From Bacillota bacterium (GTDB lineage: Bacteria; Bacillota; Clostridia; Oscillospirales; Oscillospiraceae), in the NCBI GenBank assembly GCA_023386265.1, contig JAEWKA010000008.1, positions 62,001 through 126,000 on the forward strand: 64,000 nt of DNA, written 5' to 3'. The notes beneath the pieces were generated by a model. That model was not told the origin of the DNA and searched no databases. It saw only the letters and a list, made by a program, of their open reading frames with translations. Made by a program: the position numbers and the translations under genes. Below, one piece after another: positions 15,770-24,807 of the stretch. The stretch's first letter is position 1. Each line of letters opens with the position of its first letter.

Positions 15770-16027
15770 CTAAGCGTCACGCTTAATATTTGCCGCCTCT
15801 GCTTCGCAGTAAGGCAGGCTTTCTTTCATCGTCTTGTTGTTATAGGACACCTTACTCGCACCGTATGCCGCCCACGGAGTGCCCATTATGGCAGTTATCC
15901 ACGGCAGAGTGCCGGTGTAGTCTTTAAGTATGGCGAGGACGGCAAGAGCAAAGCCGCCGATAGTTACCCATACAGCGGCTCTGAATTCCTTTTTAAGCTG
16001 TTCCTTACCAAATTTGCCGCGCCTCAT
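15770..16027 (-). CDS. Small phage membrane protein, holin-like
   Basis: An 85-residue protein with a basic N-terminus (MRRGKFGKEQLKKEFRA), two hydrophobic segments (about 18-36 and 42-58) and a charged tail. It overlaps the amidase stop by 4 nt and precedes the LL-H holin. Size and position suggest a holin or antiholin partner. Confidence 0.6.
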   Translation of the reverse strand: MRRGKFGKEQLKKEFRAAVWVTIGGFALAVLAILKDYTGTLPWITAIMGTPWAAYGASKVSYNNKTMKESLPYCEAEAANIKRDA

Positions 16028-16689
16028 TGCAGTCCTAACTTTTCCGCGAAGTTTGCCAGGATGGTTGCAACGGCCTCTCGGGTTATAGGCTGCTGCCAGC
16101 CGTAGTTGCCCTGACCATCACCGTTGAATACACCCAGTTCCTTCATTTTCTCTGTTGCTTCCTTCGCCCATGGAGAAGGATTGTCGCCGGTTCCGGCTAC
16201 GCTTATAAGTTCATCTTTTGTCATATCAAGTTCATCCTCACTTTCTGATGTAATGTAATAAAATGGATAGTTTGCCCCAGGGCAAGCAGTGGCGTTCAAA
16301 TCCTTGTGCCGTACCTCCTTTGCAGCAGGGTAAACGCTCTTGACGTACTGCGTCGCATATCTGACAGCCGCTTTCTGTACGTCGGACATTTCCTCGGTTT
16401 CGAAATTGCCCTCAGCGCAAATCCCAATTGATACGGAGTTATAACCTTCCGTGTGACCGCCTTTTTTGTCTATAGGGCGACCTCGATAGATCGTGCCGTC
16501 CTGTCGAACATAAAGATGATAGGCGATGCCTGACCAGCCCTTTGACAGGTGGAAAGCATGTATCTGTTGCGCGGTTGAGCCTTTGCCGGCTTCGTGGTGC
16601 TCGACTATGTACGCCACCTTTGCGGGGTCTATGTCGTACAGAGGCTTTGCCCACTGATATGTCTCTTCGATGATGTTCAAGCTTCTCAC
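16024..16689 (-). CDS. Endolysin: N-acetylmuramoyl-L-alanine amidase with C-terminal SLH-like module
   Basis: A 221-residue amidase_2 enzyme that cuts the amide bond between MurNAc and the stem peptide. Zinc ligands fit HH (31-32), His128 in VRHKDLNATACPG and Cys136. The C-terminal 60 residues (WAKEATEKMKELGVFNGDGQ...ITREAVATILANF) look like one surface-layer-homology repeat, likely a cell-wall binding unit. No signal peptide, so export relies on the holins next door. Gene ends overlap both neighbours. Confidence 0.9.
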   Translation of the reverse strand: MRSLNIIEETYQWAKPLYDIDPAKVAYIVEHHEAGKGSTAQQIHAFHLSKGWSGIAYHLYVRQDGTIYRGRPIDKKGGHTEGYNSVSIGICAEGNFETEEMSDVQKAAVRYATQYVKSVYPAAKEVRHKDLNATACPGANYPFYYITSESEDELDMTKDELISVAGTGDNPSPWAKEATEKMKELGVFNGDGQGNYGWQQPITREAVATILANFAEKLGLQ

Positions 16690-16985
16690 CCTATTCCCAT
16701 TCTCGCCAACAGAAAGCCCACGGCTGCCGCTACGATCGCCCAGATGATTCTATCAATTAGATCGTCCCAGCGTTTACCCGATTTGCCTGTAAGCGTCTTT
16801 ACGTCTCCTTTAATTTCGGTGACGTCCTCTTTAATATGCTCCTGCTCGGTCGCAAGAGTCGCCACGGAGGTAACAAGAGCGTCGAGATTATCCTGACGCT
16901 CCTCTACTTTGTCTAATCTATGCGTGTTTGACTTGCAGCGTGCATCTACTTCGGTAAGCTTTAAGCCCAATTCTTCAGGTGTCAT
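16686..16985 (-). CDS. XhlA-like phage protein (coiled coil with C-terminal membrane helix)
   Basis: A 99-residue protein: coiled-coil-like helix (about 5-75, many K/E/D heptads) and a C-terminal membrane helix (IIWAIVAAAVGFLLARMG). This resembles haemolysin XhlA, which works with holin and amidase in Firmicutes phages. Stop and amidase start overlap by 4 nt. Confidence 0.75.
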   Translation of the reverse strand: MTPEELGLKLTEVDARCKSNTHRLDKVEERQDNLDALVTSVATLATEQEHIKEDVTEIKGDVKTLTGKSGKRWDDLIDRIIWAIVAAAVGFLLARMGIG

Positions 16986-17034
16986 TCGGCTGCCCTCGAT
17001 TCGTATAAAATTACCGCCCTATGAGGCGGTTAGG

Positions 17035-17172
17035 TTAAGCTATATAGATTTCGCCGGTAATCGCTTCGTATTCTTCAGCGGTAATCCACTTCCCCACCGC
17101 CGTATGTACCCGCTCTTTGCTCCATAATCCGCGGTCAAAATAGCTCTTAACAAGCTCGTATTTGTCGCTCAT
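17035..17172 (-). CDS. XkdX-like small phage protein
   Basis: A 45-residue protein beginning MSDKYELVKSYFDRGLW and containing VHTAVGKWITAEEYEAITG, the pattern of the XkdX family found just before lysis genes in Firmicutes phages. Its ATG overlaps the stop of the gene before (ATGA). Function unknown. Confidence 0.75.
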   Translation of the reverse strand: MSDKYELVKSYFDRGLWSKERVHTAVGKWITAEEYEAITGEIYIA

Positions 17173-17333
17173 AACTCTACCCCCGTTACCATTGCGAGAA
17201 AGTCTACATCTGCACGGAGCTTTTCCTCAGCAGTCGGCTCGGACGCTGGCGGAGTAAAGAAATCATCAGGCACTTCTCTTTGTCCAATGGTCTGCGTCCC
17301 GTCCGGCTTGCATACTAATTCATCAATTATCAT
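17169..17333 (-). CDS. Small phage protein upstream of XkdX
   Basis: A 54-residue acidic protein (MIIDELVCKPDGTQTIGQRE...) coupled to both neighbours by ATGA overlaps at each end. Its place between tail fibre and XkdX-like genes and its proline-rich centre are like the short tail-associated ORFs of related phages. No function assigned. Confidence 0.6.
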   Translation of the reverse strand: MIIDELVCKPDGTQTIGQREVPDDFFTPPASEPTAEEKLRADVDFLAMVTGVEL

Positions 17334-18070
17334 TTCTTCACCCCATATACTTCAAATATTGTACCGGGCATAATATTTGCGGCGGCAAACTGAATAGACG
17401 ATAGGACCGATGATTGACTTGCTCCGTCTTGTACTGAAACATGACCAATTTTGTTCATGCTTGAACCAGCCTGTCCTCCCGAATACTCAATGTTAATATA
17501 TCTGCGATTATAGGTAACCGCTACCGGATAAGGTCTGGAATATTCAATTGAAAGTTTAATAACCGCGGGAGTCGCATATGTGGCATCGGTTGTTCCTGCT
17601 GCAAAGTTCCCGAAGTTGACGGCATTGTTTACTGATTGAACACTTGTATTAGCCGATGCAATATAACTTCCAGAATATCCGCTCGTTAAATTGTTTACTG
17701 TGCAGTTAACTGGACCGGTAGCAGATGTGAACACAGTCGCGTAAACTTCAATCGCCATATATAGGCTTGTGTCGATACCGCTTAAATCAAGGTTTATGCT
17801 TGGCGCCGCCGTGCCTACTGTTAGGTTCATAAGCGGAACAAGTCCTAATTGTCCAGCAATCTTATTAAACGCGTCCTTCGGTACGCTCGTAATTGGAATA
17901 CCGAGAAGCGTACAAGTCGCGTCCGGTAGGATGTTTCCCTTGTCCAGTACCGTGCCTTCGTCGCCCGCTGCCGGAGCGTCCGCTCTTTCGTGATATTCGT
18001 ATCTTAGGAAGTTGTGGCTTTCATCATAAATCGCGTATCTGTTGGGGTATACCGGTACTCTGTTTTTCAT
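17330..18070 (-). CDS. Tail fibre/baseplate-associated protein
   Basis: A 246-residue protein with a short N-terminal region (NRVPVYPNRYAIYDESHNFL) followed by a beta-rich, Thr/Ser/Asn-rich domain (LDLSGIDTSLYMAIEVYATV; SGSYIASANTSVQSVNNAVN). Composition and location after tail genes fit a host-recognition or receptor-binding component. No specific family recognised. Confidence 0.55.
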   Translation of the reverse strand: MKNRVPVYPNRYAIYDESHNFLRYEYHERADAPAAGDEGTVLDKGNILPDATCTLLGIPITSVPKDAFNKIAGQLGLVPLMNLTVGTAAPSINLDLSGIDTSLYMAIEVYATVFTSATGPVNCTVNNLTSGYSGSYIASANTSVQSVNNAVNFGNFAAGTTDATYATPAVIKLSIEYSRPYPVAVTYNRRYINIEYSGGQAGSSMNKIGHVSVQDGASQSSVLSSIQFAAANIMPGTIFEVYGVKK

Positions 18071-18072
18071 TA

Positions 18073-18249
18073 TTAGCCTCCTTGTGAGTAGGCGTCGCCG
18101 CTAAAGCAATCGCCAGAATATGTAGGCTCCGCAAGTAAGGTCACGGTGCTTTCCGTTACCGTGACCTTAATCGCAAGCGAGCTGTTGATATTAACTGGGT
18201 TTGGGATCAGTGACACGGCTGTAATCTGCATTATCGTTAAGGCCGACAT
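18073..18249 (-). CDS. Small tail-associated Ig/fibre-like protein
   Basis: A 58-residue protein from the ATG at 18249, where GGGAGG supports the start. It reads MSALTIMQITAVSLIPNPVN..LAIKVTVTES. The PNP...VTVT segment resembles the end of the protein at 18834-19754. The start lies 2 nt upstream of the preceding stop, so the pair is coupled. Probably a tail fibre accessory domain. Confidence 0.5.
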   Translation of the reverse strand: MSALTIMQITAVSLIPNPVNINSSLAIKVTVTESTVTLLAEPTYSGDCFSGDAYSQGG

Positions 18250-18250
18250 A

Positions 18251-18829
18251 TCAGACCTCCCCGCTGTACAGCTCACCTGAATAGTTAAACGTCGCTACCA
18301 TGCTGTAAATATTTTGCTCTATTTCACAGAGCAGTTTTTCAATGTTATTCGCTCCGTCCACGGTCAGATTGTCCATCGTAACCGGCAACGGTACCGTACC
18401 GTGAAAAGTGGTTTTGATTGCCTCGAGGTCGGTTAGATATGCGGTCATGTCAGATACGCGCGGAATATCCTCTATCGTCCAGTCAGTCTTAGGCATGACG
18501 CTGATGGCGTATCCGTACCCATTCAGCAAATCGGCCAGATAATCAAGGTTGTGTCCGACACGGTTGAGGTCGGTGGCATTGTAATAGCCGCCCGTTCGGT
18601 CAATGACGCACGGCATCATGCCGTAATATAGCGTGTAGTCGTATGTGCCCTCAAGACCGTTTGTCGAGTAGGCTTCAAGGTGAATAGCATAGTTATCATC
18701 AACGGAACGGAGAACGGTTGTTTGCCATTCCCCTCCCCCCGCAAGTGTAAATGTCGCTGCTTCGCCATTGACTGTCCCGTATAGGTAGATGATCGATGCA
18801 CCTACCCATACTGTTAATGTCCTATCCAT
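18251..18829 (-). CDS. Phage tail/baseplate protein, unknown
   Basis: A 192-residue protein: a beta-rich N-terminal half (DRTLTVWVGASIIYLYGTVN, EWQTTVLRSVDDNYAIHLEA) and a more helical C-terminal half containing YYNATDLNRVGHNLDYLADLL. The latter resembles segments that link fibre modules in Clostridia phages. Four bases separate it from the Ig-like protein. No firm family. Confidence 0.55.
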   Translation of the reverse strand: MDRTLTVWVGASIIYLYGTVNGEAATFTLAGGGEWQTTVLRSVDDNYAIHLEAYSTNGLEGTYDYTLYYGMMPCVIDRTGGYYNATDLNRVGHNLDYLADLLNGYGYAISVMPKTDWTIEDIPRVSDMTAYLTDLEAIKTTFHGTVPLPVTMDNLTVDGANNIEKLLCEIEQNIYSMVATFNYSGELYSGEV

Positions 18830-18833
18830 CGGC

Positions 18834-19754
18834 TCACCCCGTTACAGTGACGGAGATAATCATCGTTTCGCCCGTATCAGCTGGGTTTGGTGTAATGGTG
18901 ACCGAGCTAATCACAGGAACCGTCGTGTCGAGAGTTCCGTTAATGGTGACGGTGGAAATTTTGCCGGCCGTATCCGTAGCGGTCACAATGATTGTATTCG
19001 CTCCCGCGGCAAGCGTGAGGGCTTTACTAAATGCGCCCGCAGTCACGGTTACCGCACCTTGGTCAACGCCGTTAAGCTTTATCGTTATGACGACGGACGA
19101 GCTGGTAACGTCATTGGTCGTGCCCTGCACCGTCAGCGCGGCTGTGTTGGTCAAAAAGCTATTTGCTGGACTTGTTACGTTGAGTATGGGCGGAACCGTA
19201 TCGACCGTATATGTCCTACTGGCCTGCGTTGCTGTGTTACCGTCGTTGTCGGACACATTAACGGTTACGGTATGCGCTCCGTCTGACAATGCGGTTGGAG
19301 GGGTATATGTGCAGTCGTAGCCGTTCGTGACAGCGTTGCAGACCATACCGGCACCGCCACTACCCACTGCCGTACCTCCGTCGATTTTGAGCGCAAGTGT
19401 GGACAGTTTGACGCCCGAACCTCCGCTCTCGTCGCGGAGCTGGAATATAATGGGCTGTTTGTTGTTGGTTACATAAGAGCTTGCACCAGGCGAGGTAATG
19501 CTAATAGTTGGCTTGACCGTCTCAAGTACTCGCAATTTGAGCGAGTTACCCACTGTCGGATCAGTTGTTCCTACGGTTGCAACAGTCCCTGCCGTGTTCG
19601 TTGCTTTAACCTGCATTGGATAGATATTGTCAGTCAGGTTGAACGATGTGATGCCCGGCGCGGTAAGCGTCGCCTCATACTTGCTGGTGCTACCGTTATA
19701 TGTAAGCGTGTACCAAGTGCCGTTTAGATATGCCTGTACGCTTTGTATTGCCAT
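18834..19754 (-). CDS. Tail fibre protein with bacterial Ig-like domains
   Basis: A 306-residue all-beta protein with at least two Ig-like repeats: KPTISITSPGASSYVTNNKQ...VNVSDNDGNTATQASRTYTVD and PPILNVTSPANSFLTNTAAL...VTATDTAGKISTVTINGTLD. It ends PVISSVTITPNPAD...ISVTVTG. Phage Ig-like domains usually project from the virion and bind cell-surface carbohydrate. The N-terminus (MAIQSVQAYLNGTWYTLTYN) likely attaches to the baseplate. Confidence 0.75.
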   Translation of the reverse strand: MAIQSVQAYLNGTWYTLTYNGSTSKYEATLTAPGITSFNLTDNIYPMQVKATNTAGTVATVGTTDPTVGNSLKLRVLETVKPTISITSPGASSYVTNNKQPIIFQLRDESGGSGVKLSTLALKIDGGTAVGSGGAGMVCNAVTNGYDCTYTPPTALSDGAHTVTVNVSDNDGNTATQASRTYTVDTVPPILNVTSPANSFLTNTAALTVQGTTNDVTSSSVVITIKLNGVDQGAVTVTAGAFSKALTLAAGANTIIVTATDTAGKISTVTINGTLDTTVPVISSVTITPNPADTGETMIISVTVTG

Positions 19755-21233
19755 TTAACTCACCGCCTTAATTTTAATGTCCGCCGCCGTTGTGTTAGAC
19801 AGGAAAAGCGACATTGAGATTATATTACCGATTATAGTTGTATCCCAAGGCGAGCTGATGGACGCATAGTCCCCCGGCTTCTCATCGTCTACGACGATCC
19901 TTGTGTTCAGCGTATCTCTGCGCATGTAATAGTCGTATACTCTCTGCGCTACAGCTGCTACGTTGGAGGAGCTGACGAGCGTTGCTTCGGTAATCGGTAT
20001 GATATTCTGCTTATCTGTCGCTGTGACGTTAGGATTTGTAATTGAATTGACTGCAGTCGTATGAACATACTTCGTACCATTGACCGATATCACATCATCT
20101 CCGGAGCTCCCGCTACCGGCTGTGTAAGTGTGCGCTGTTACCTTTACCGCGGTTACGATCGAATCTGTTTCAACGTCTCCGCCTCTGTACTGCCGGCTGT
20201 CAGGGATATCCGTAACGCTTGAAGATGGCAGAGGATAAACACGTATCTTTTTACTACCAGATGTATCTCCCAATGCACCGATTGCAAATAGCACCTGCTG
20301 CAGGGCTTCGCGCTTAGTGCAGTCAGGAATGTAACCGGTAACTGCAGTTGCGCTGAATGAGTTGTCAATCTCGACTTCAAAGTCAATCCCGACAATGTCG
20401 TTTATAAGCGCTACAGCCGAGTAGCCATCATAGATTGTTGCCGAGAAGTCGTTGCCATCCAGAACACCAATAGCATCCTGGCATGGTATTTCATATTTTC
20501 TCGCAGATAACTTTTTTACACCATCGGTAATATAAAATACTCCGACAAGGTTGTTCCCGTTGTATGCTTCTATCGGCTGTTTCAATTGGAAGACGAATTC
20601 GATATCTTCTTTACTCGTAAGCGACCACTGCATTGTATTAATCGCCATGGCCTCGGAAATCAAATCGACTTCCTGAAGAATCTTTATGCTTGAATACTCG
20701 TCCGCCAGAAATTCTCGAACGAGTCCAAAAAGAATCTGGTCTGTTCTGGCATATCTGTACGGCTTGCTTGTAGCGTTGAAATAGATTACGACCTTATTGA
20801 ACGCTGTAACTGTGTTCGCGCAAAAATATGAAAACCCGGTAGGCGTAAAGTCTTTTGTGGAAAGCAGTGTTTCACCCTGGAACCACTCGATTTTCACTAA
20901 TGTGCAATAATCTTCAGTGCTCGGAGAGAACCGAAGATATATACCAAGGGTCGTATATTGATTATCGAAGTTGACTTCATACGATGGTGCTACCACAAAG
21001 TTACCACTCTCATCGCTCATAGCTGTCGACCAAAAGGGAATACTCTGGCCGTTCAGAATCTCGTAATCTCCACTCAGTAACCACATATTTGGCTCTAGGG
21101 TTGCAATCTTAGGCATTTCCGCATCTAACGGCAGCAGTGCCGGATTGCAAAAGCTCTGGGCGATAGAGGAGCTGACAGTTGCGTCAGTATCAGCGCCCGG
21201 AGCTACGTCTTTATATATCAGTTTTGCGCTCAT
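19755..21233 (-). CDS. Phage tail/baseplate structural protein (large)
   Basis: A 492-residue protein in the tail-associated protein slot, after the distal-tail-like gene. It has a beta-rich N-terminus (LIYKDVAPGADTDATVSSSI), hub-like segments (DGVKKLSARKYEIPCQDAIGVLDG; IPDCTKREALQQVLFAIGAL) and a C-terminus with YDYYMRRDTLNTRIVVDDEK. The KREALQQVLFAIG segment is like Tal/gp18-type baseplate hubs. It has no peptidase motif. Confidence 0.65.
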   Translation of the reverse strand: MSAKLIYKDVAPGADTDATVSSSIAQSFCNPALLPLDAEMPKIATLEPNMWLLSGDYEILNGQSIPFWSTAMSDESGNFVVAPSYEVNFDNQYTTLGIYLRFSPSTEDYCTLVKIEWFQGETLLSTKDFTPTGFSYFCANTVTAFNKVVIYFNATSKPYRYARTDQILFGLVREFLADEYSSIKILQEVDLISEAMAINTMQWSLTSKEDIEFVFQLKQPIEAYNGNNLVGVFYITDGVKKLSARKYEIPCQDAIGVLDGNDFSATIYDGYSAVALINDIVGIDFEVEIDNSFSATAVTGYIPDCTKREALQQVLFAIGALGDTSGSKKIRVYPLPSSSVTDIPDSRQYRGGDVETDSIVTAVKVTAHTYTAGSGSSGDDVISVNGTKYVHTTAVNSITNPNVTATDKQNIIPITEATLVSSSNVAAVAQRVYDYYMRRDTLNTRIVVDDEKPGDYASISSPWDTTIIGNIISMSLFLSNTTAADIKIKAVS

Positions 21234-21619
21234 GCCGGCCTCCGTTTCGGGGACATGGCGATGAAATTAACGGACAGTCCGCCCCACTTATTACGCCCGC
21301 ATTCCATTGATGCAAGATCATCCTCGCCGGATGTCACATAGGCATCGAAACGGAGCGTCGTCTGCGCGTATGGTACGATCAGAACGTGATAATCCTCCGG
21401 CGCCGAAAGAACCTCATACAGCGCATCATACTCTGCGAGACTCGCTTCCGAAGTATCTAGTTCCATTGCATAGTTATAGTAGGTGCCGACTATGTCTCGA
21501 ATCATCGTACCGGTCTTAACACGTCCTGCGTTTTCGCCATCAACGATCTCAAAGGACCTTTTCAGGCTTGGAACCAGAACACCGGGATATGTGACTCCAT
21601 CAATCAAAAAAACAGACAT
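21230..21619 (-). CDS. Distal tail-like protein
   Basis: A 129-residue protein from the MSVF start at 21619 (AGGTG upstream). It reads FLIDGVTYPGVLVPSLKRSF...MIRDIVGTYYNYAMEL and ends GGLSVNFIAMSPKRRPA. Position directly after the tape measure gene is that of the distal tail protein linking tube and baseplate. Shorter than classical Dit proteins, so perhaps only the core ring domain. Overlaps the next gene by 4 nt. Confidence 0.6.
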   Translation of the reverse strand: MSVFLIDGVTYPGVLVPSLKRSFEIVDGENAGRVKTGTMIRDIVGTYYNYAMELDTSEASLAEYDALYEVLSAPEDYHVLIVPYAQTTLRFDAYVTSGEDDLASMECGRNKWGGLSVNFIAMSPKRRPA

Positions 21620-21620
21620 G

Positions 21621-23816
21621 TTACACACCTGCCAATCTGACGCCTACGCGTTTCGCTTCTTTGTTTCCGTACTTAAACACAAGGCGTCCAAATGCCTGAC
21701 CATCGACTTCCATGACCGCCTCGCCTTTGCCTCCGCCATTACCTTCACGCGTGACTTTGCGGAATGCCGAAACGATGGTATCCAGAGGCGCCTCGATGTT
21801 TGTACCATGGGTCTGATCACCGAGCATTGCAAGAAATTCACGGTTAGGTGGGATGACTGCTCCATTAGCAAGCGGGGGAATGTGCCACAGCTTTATATTT
21901 CCGGCAGGCACCACTTCCTGCCCTAAAATCGTTTTTGCTTCCCAAGAAAGATTTCCTACACTATTAAGCCAGCCAATAATGCTGTTTATTGCACCTTTCA
22001 CGACTAATTTAGCATCATCAAAAGCGGCTGTAAAACCTTCTTTTATGCCGCTCAAAGCGTTATACCACTTATCTTTCGTGAACCAAGGAAGAACATCATC
22101 GTTCCACCATCGGACAATGGCCGTATTATTCCACCATGTCTTAACCGACGCCCAGCCTGCTTGAACCCCTAACAAAGCAGACTCGAATAGAGCTTGCCAA
22201 CGAGCAGATGTAAACCATGGTGCAACGTCCTCCGTCCACCACTTATAGAGAGCGGTAGTCTTCCACCATGCCACAATCTCGGCCCACTTTAGGCTCCATA
22301 CATATTTGACGTCATCCCAGAGCTTAAGCCAGCGTTCTTGCGTGAACCAAGGAGCAACATTCTCAGCCCACCACTTGCCAAGGTCGAGATTCTTGAAGAA
22401 GTTATATACTGCTATTGCAATTGTTTCTAACAGTTGATAATAAGCCCCCAGTGGAGTAAGGCTACTAGTAAAGAGATCCCAGACGCTTTTCAGCCATGAC
22501 AGCAGCCCGCCTCCAAAATCTCCCGACGCGAATTTGTCGATTGTCTCAAGGCTGCCGGCGAGAGATTCGAATGCACGCGCGATTCCATCTAGGATACCTA
22601 TGAATGCGCTTGTAGCGAGCTTACCGAGGAAATCAGTTATCACTTTAAATGCCTTACTTTTCGATATCCGGTCAGCGGCATCGCCTATTCTTTTGAGCGC
22701 AGCTCCGACTTTTTCCGCGGCATCGGTAAGCCATGTAGGCATTGTGATAGCATCAGGCGTTAAAGTTGGGATACCCGTATCCGTCGGACCGCTCCCGGAT
22801 GATTTGTTCCCAAGCTGATTTATCTCATCGAAACTAGCCATAGATTTCTCAGCATCATCGGATGCGTCACTTAGTGCCATTAACGAAGCTGTTTCACCGT
22901 CGAGTGCCTCGGTTGTCTCTCCAGCGGTGCTCATAAGAGATACTGTCGCACTCTTCAGCTTCGCCGTACCCGTACCGGATCCGGTGCCGAATAATAAGCC
23001 AATAAACTGCCCTATTAATGTAATTACCTTGGCAAGGGCGTTTGCAAGGCTTGTCAGCGCAGGAAGCGCAGCCTGGAAGATAGGCGTAAATGCGGTCTGC
23101 AGGGCGCCTTTGAGCTTCCCGAGTGCAGTTCTCAGCTCATCGTTAGCAACTGATGCCTTTCCGATATAATCTCTGAACTTAGCAGCGAGCTGCGTGATAA
23201 CGGTGAATATCAGTGCGCTGCGTAGGACCGATGAGATTCTTTTACCGAAAGTCGCCATTGAACTGCTGGCCTTGTTCGTCGCCCTTGTAATCGCTTCCGG
23301 ATCCTTCGGACTAGTGGCTTCTTTCAGGGATAACGCTGCTTCTTGCTCTTTCATCTGCAGCTCCTGCAGCTTGACCTTTGCTGTGTCTAGGTCAGCGCTC
23401 ACCTTCTGAATTGCCATGCTGTCCCGAGTGAACGCGCTACCATCAGACCGCATTGCCGCCATCTGCGCCTGGTATTCTCGAACCTCTGCCGATGCCTTTT
23501 CGATATCGTACTGCAAGCGATTCCATTGCGTTCCGCGCATTGAGCCACCAGTTGCCAGGTATTTATCCTGCGTATCAATAAGCGACATCAGGCGCGTGTC
23601 AGCTTTCTGCATCGCGCTATCCAGTTGAGCGTACTGCTCAGTAGGGACCTGTGCAGTTTTCAGCTTCTGCATCTCTGCTTCAAGCTTCTGTACAGCCTGA
23701 GTCTGTCGAGACACTGCTGCCGTTGCCTTTGTCGATTTATTCTGTATTTTCAGCATTCCGGAGTCCATACCGGAAGTGTCTATTTTCGTGTCAAAGATAA
23801 GGGTTCCGTCTGACAT
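21621..23816 (-). CDS. Tail tape measure protein
   Basis: A 731-residue protein that sets tail length. The N-terminal 160 residues form a coiled coil (KLEAEMQKLKTAQVPTEQYA). A hydrophobic Ala/Leu segment (200-275) may insert in the host membrane. Residues 482-600 carry three repeats with exactly 44-residue spacing, each starting WW-(A/T/N)-(E/D)-(N/D)-V-(A/L)-PWFT (482, 526 and 570). The C-terminus is beta-rich. The longest gene of the late operon, as usual. Confidence 0.9.
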   Translation of the reverse strand: MSDGTLIFDTKIDTSGMDSGMLKIQNKSTKATAAVSRQTQAVQKLEAEMQKLKTAQVPTEQYAQLDSAMQKADTRLMSLIDTQDKYLATGGSMRGTQWNRLQYDIEKASAEVREYQAQMAAMRSDGSAFTRDSMAIQKVSADLDTAKVKLQELQMKEQEAALSLKEATSPKDPEAITRATNKASSSMATFGKRISSVLRSALIFTVITQLAAKFRDYIGKASVANDELRTALGKLKGALQTAFTPIFQAALPALTSLANALAKVITLIGQFIGLLFGTGSGTGTAKLKSATVSLMSTAGETTEALDGETASLMALSDASDDAEKSMASFDEINQLGNKSSGSGPTDTGIPTLTPDAITMPTWLTDAAEKVGAALKRIGDAADRISKSKAFKVITDFLGKLATSAFIGILDGIARAFESLAGSLETIDKFASGDFGGGLLSWLKSVWDLFTSSLTPLGAYYQLLETIAIAVYNFFKNLDLGKWWAENVAPWFTQERWLKLWDDVKYVWSLKWAEIVAWWKTTALYKWWTEDVAPWFTSARWQALFESALLGVQAGWASVKTWWNNTAIVRWWNDDVLPWFTKDKWYNALSGIKEGFTAAFDDAKLVVKGAINSIIGWLNSVGNLSWEAKTILGQEVVPAGNIKLWHIPPLANGAVIPPNREFLAMLGDQTHGTNIEAPLDTIVSAFRKVTREGNGGGKGEAVMEVDGQAFGRLVFKYGNKEAKRVGVRLAGV

Positions 23817-23820
23817 GATG

Positions 23821-24372
23821 TTAACCCCCTATAAAGTCTTTAAGTAGTTCCTTTTCGTTGTCCGTGATACCTGATGATTTGAAGTCAATCATCCCGCGGT
23901 TCTCACGGTAAAACTCCTGTTCCCATTTTTCGAGCTTTTTGCCTTTCGCTTTCTTGTTCCTAATACTGACGATGTTTGAGAACGTGCATTCTCCAATTTC
24001 ATAGTAATAACTGATGAAGGTCCACCAATGCATATAAGGCAGAGATCTGACCTCGCAGCCGGCAGCCTTATTAATCGGCGCAACGATGTACGGAAAATCC
24101 TGTTCCCAGTCGACAAGCTTCGGACGCTTTCTCTGTGGCGTAGAATCATCACCGCAGGAAATGAACCAAAGCGCCTTTTTGATAGCTTCCTCGTAATTGC
24201 ATATACTATCTGCGTACTCATAGAGAATGTTGATAAGTGCAAGAGATTTTTCTCCGTTCGTGAGTTCGTTATCAGAAAGGGCAGCGCATATATCTAGCGC
24301 TGCCCTGAAGTCTGACCTTATAGGTTGCTCAATGCCGTCAATCTCTAAGCTTGTCGGTAATTCGTACATCAT
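23821..24372 (-). CDS. Bacteriophage Gp15-family tail protein
   Basis: A 183-residue protein matching the Gp15 pattern: MYELPTSLEIDGIEQPIRSDFR...LINILY..., then a conserved aromatic core DFPYIVAPINKAAGCEVRSL and YMHWWTFISYYYEIGE. Found just before the tape measure gene, it is thought to be a tail assembly chaperone component. The 4-nt overlap with the upstream gene (24369-24372) leaves room for coupling or frameshifting. Confidence 0.85.
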   Translation of the reverse strand: MMYELPTSLEIDGIEQPIRSDFRAALDICAALSDNELTNGEKSLALINILYEYADSICNYEEAIKKALWFISCGDDSTPQRKRPKLVDWEQDFPYIVAPINKAAGCEVRSLPYMHWWTFISYYYEIGECTFSNIVSIRNKKAKGKKLEKWEQEFYRENRGMIDFKSSGITDNEKELLKDFIGG

Positions 24373-24794
24373 TTCTTATACTTCCCAAGTACCCTCTGCA
24401 GTTTCGGGTTTATTGTAGTTGTTTCAGCAGCAAAGCCTTCATCGCATTCAGCCATAACAGTAAGCAGGAATCCAGCCCACAACGGCACGCCGCCGGCAAT
24501 AGCGAAAGCACTGAGCTTTCCGAGCACCATATCGGCTACTGGCGTCTCGAAAGTTGTGTCGATAATTGCTCTGACCTCTTTGTCCGTTGCGACGATGATT
24601 TCCATCATCTCATCGGGGGACAGCTCAGCGGAGATCTTTGCCTTATACTTTTCCTGCAGGGCATCAACGGACATAAAGGCATCGTATAGGCGCTTAATGA
24701 AGTTAAAGTCTGTCGGGCAGAAGGACACCATTTTGCTCTGATCTCCGTTGATATCAAATGTCTTTATGCCGGTTTCGAAATTAAGTGACGACAT
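24369..24794 (-). CDS. Tail assembly chaperone-like protein
   Basis: A 141-residue, mostly helical acidic protein (FNFIKRLYDAFMSVDALQEK; LSPDEMMEIIVATDKEVRAI). Its place between major tail protein and Gp15 is the first chaperone slot. No slippery heptamer leading to a long fusion was confirmed at the overlap with the next gene. Assigned by synteny. Confidence 0.65.
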   Translation of the reverse strand: MSSLNFETGIKTFDINGDQSKMVSFCPTDFNFIKRLYDAFMSVDALQEKYKAKISAELSPDEMMEIIVATDKEVRAIIDTTFETPVADMVLGKLSAFAIAGGVPLWAGFLLTVMAECDEGFAAETTTINPKLQRVLGKYKK

Positions 24795-24807
24795 TGATTA
24801 TTCCTCC

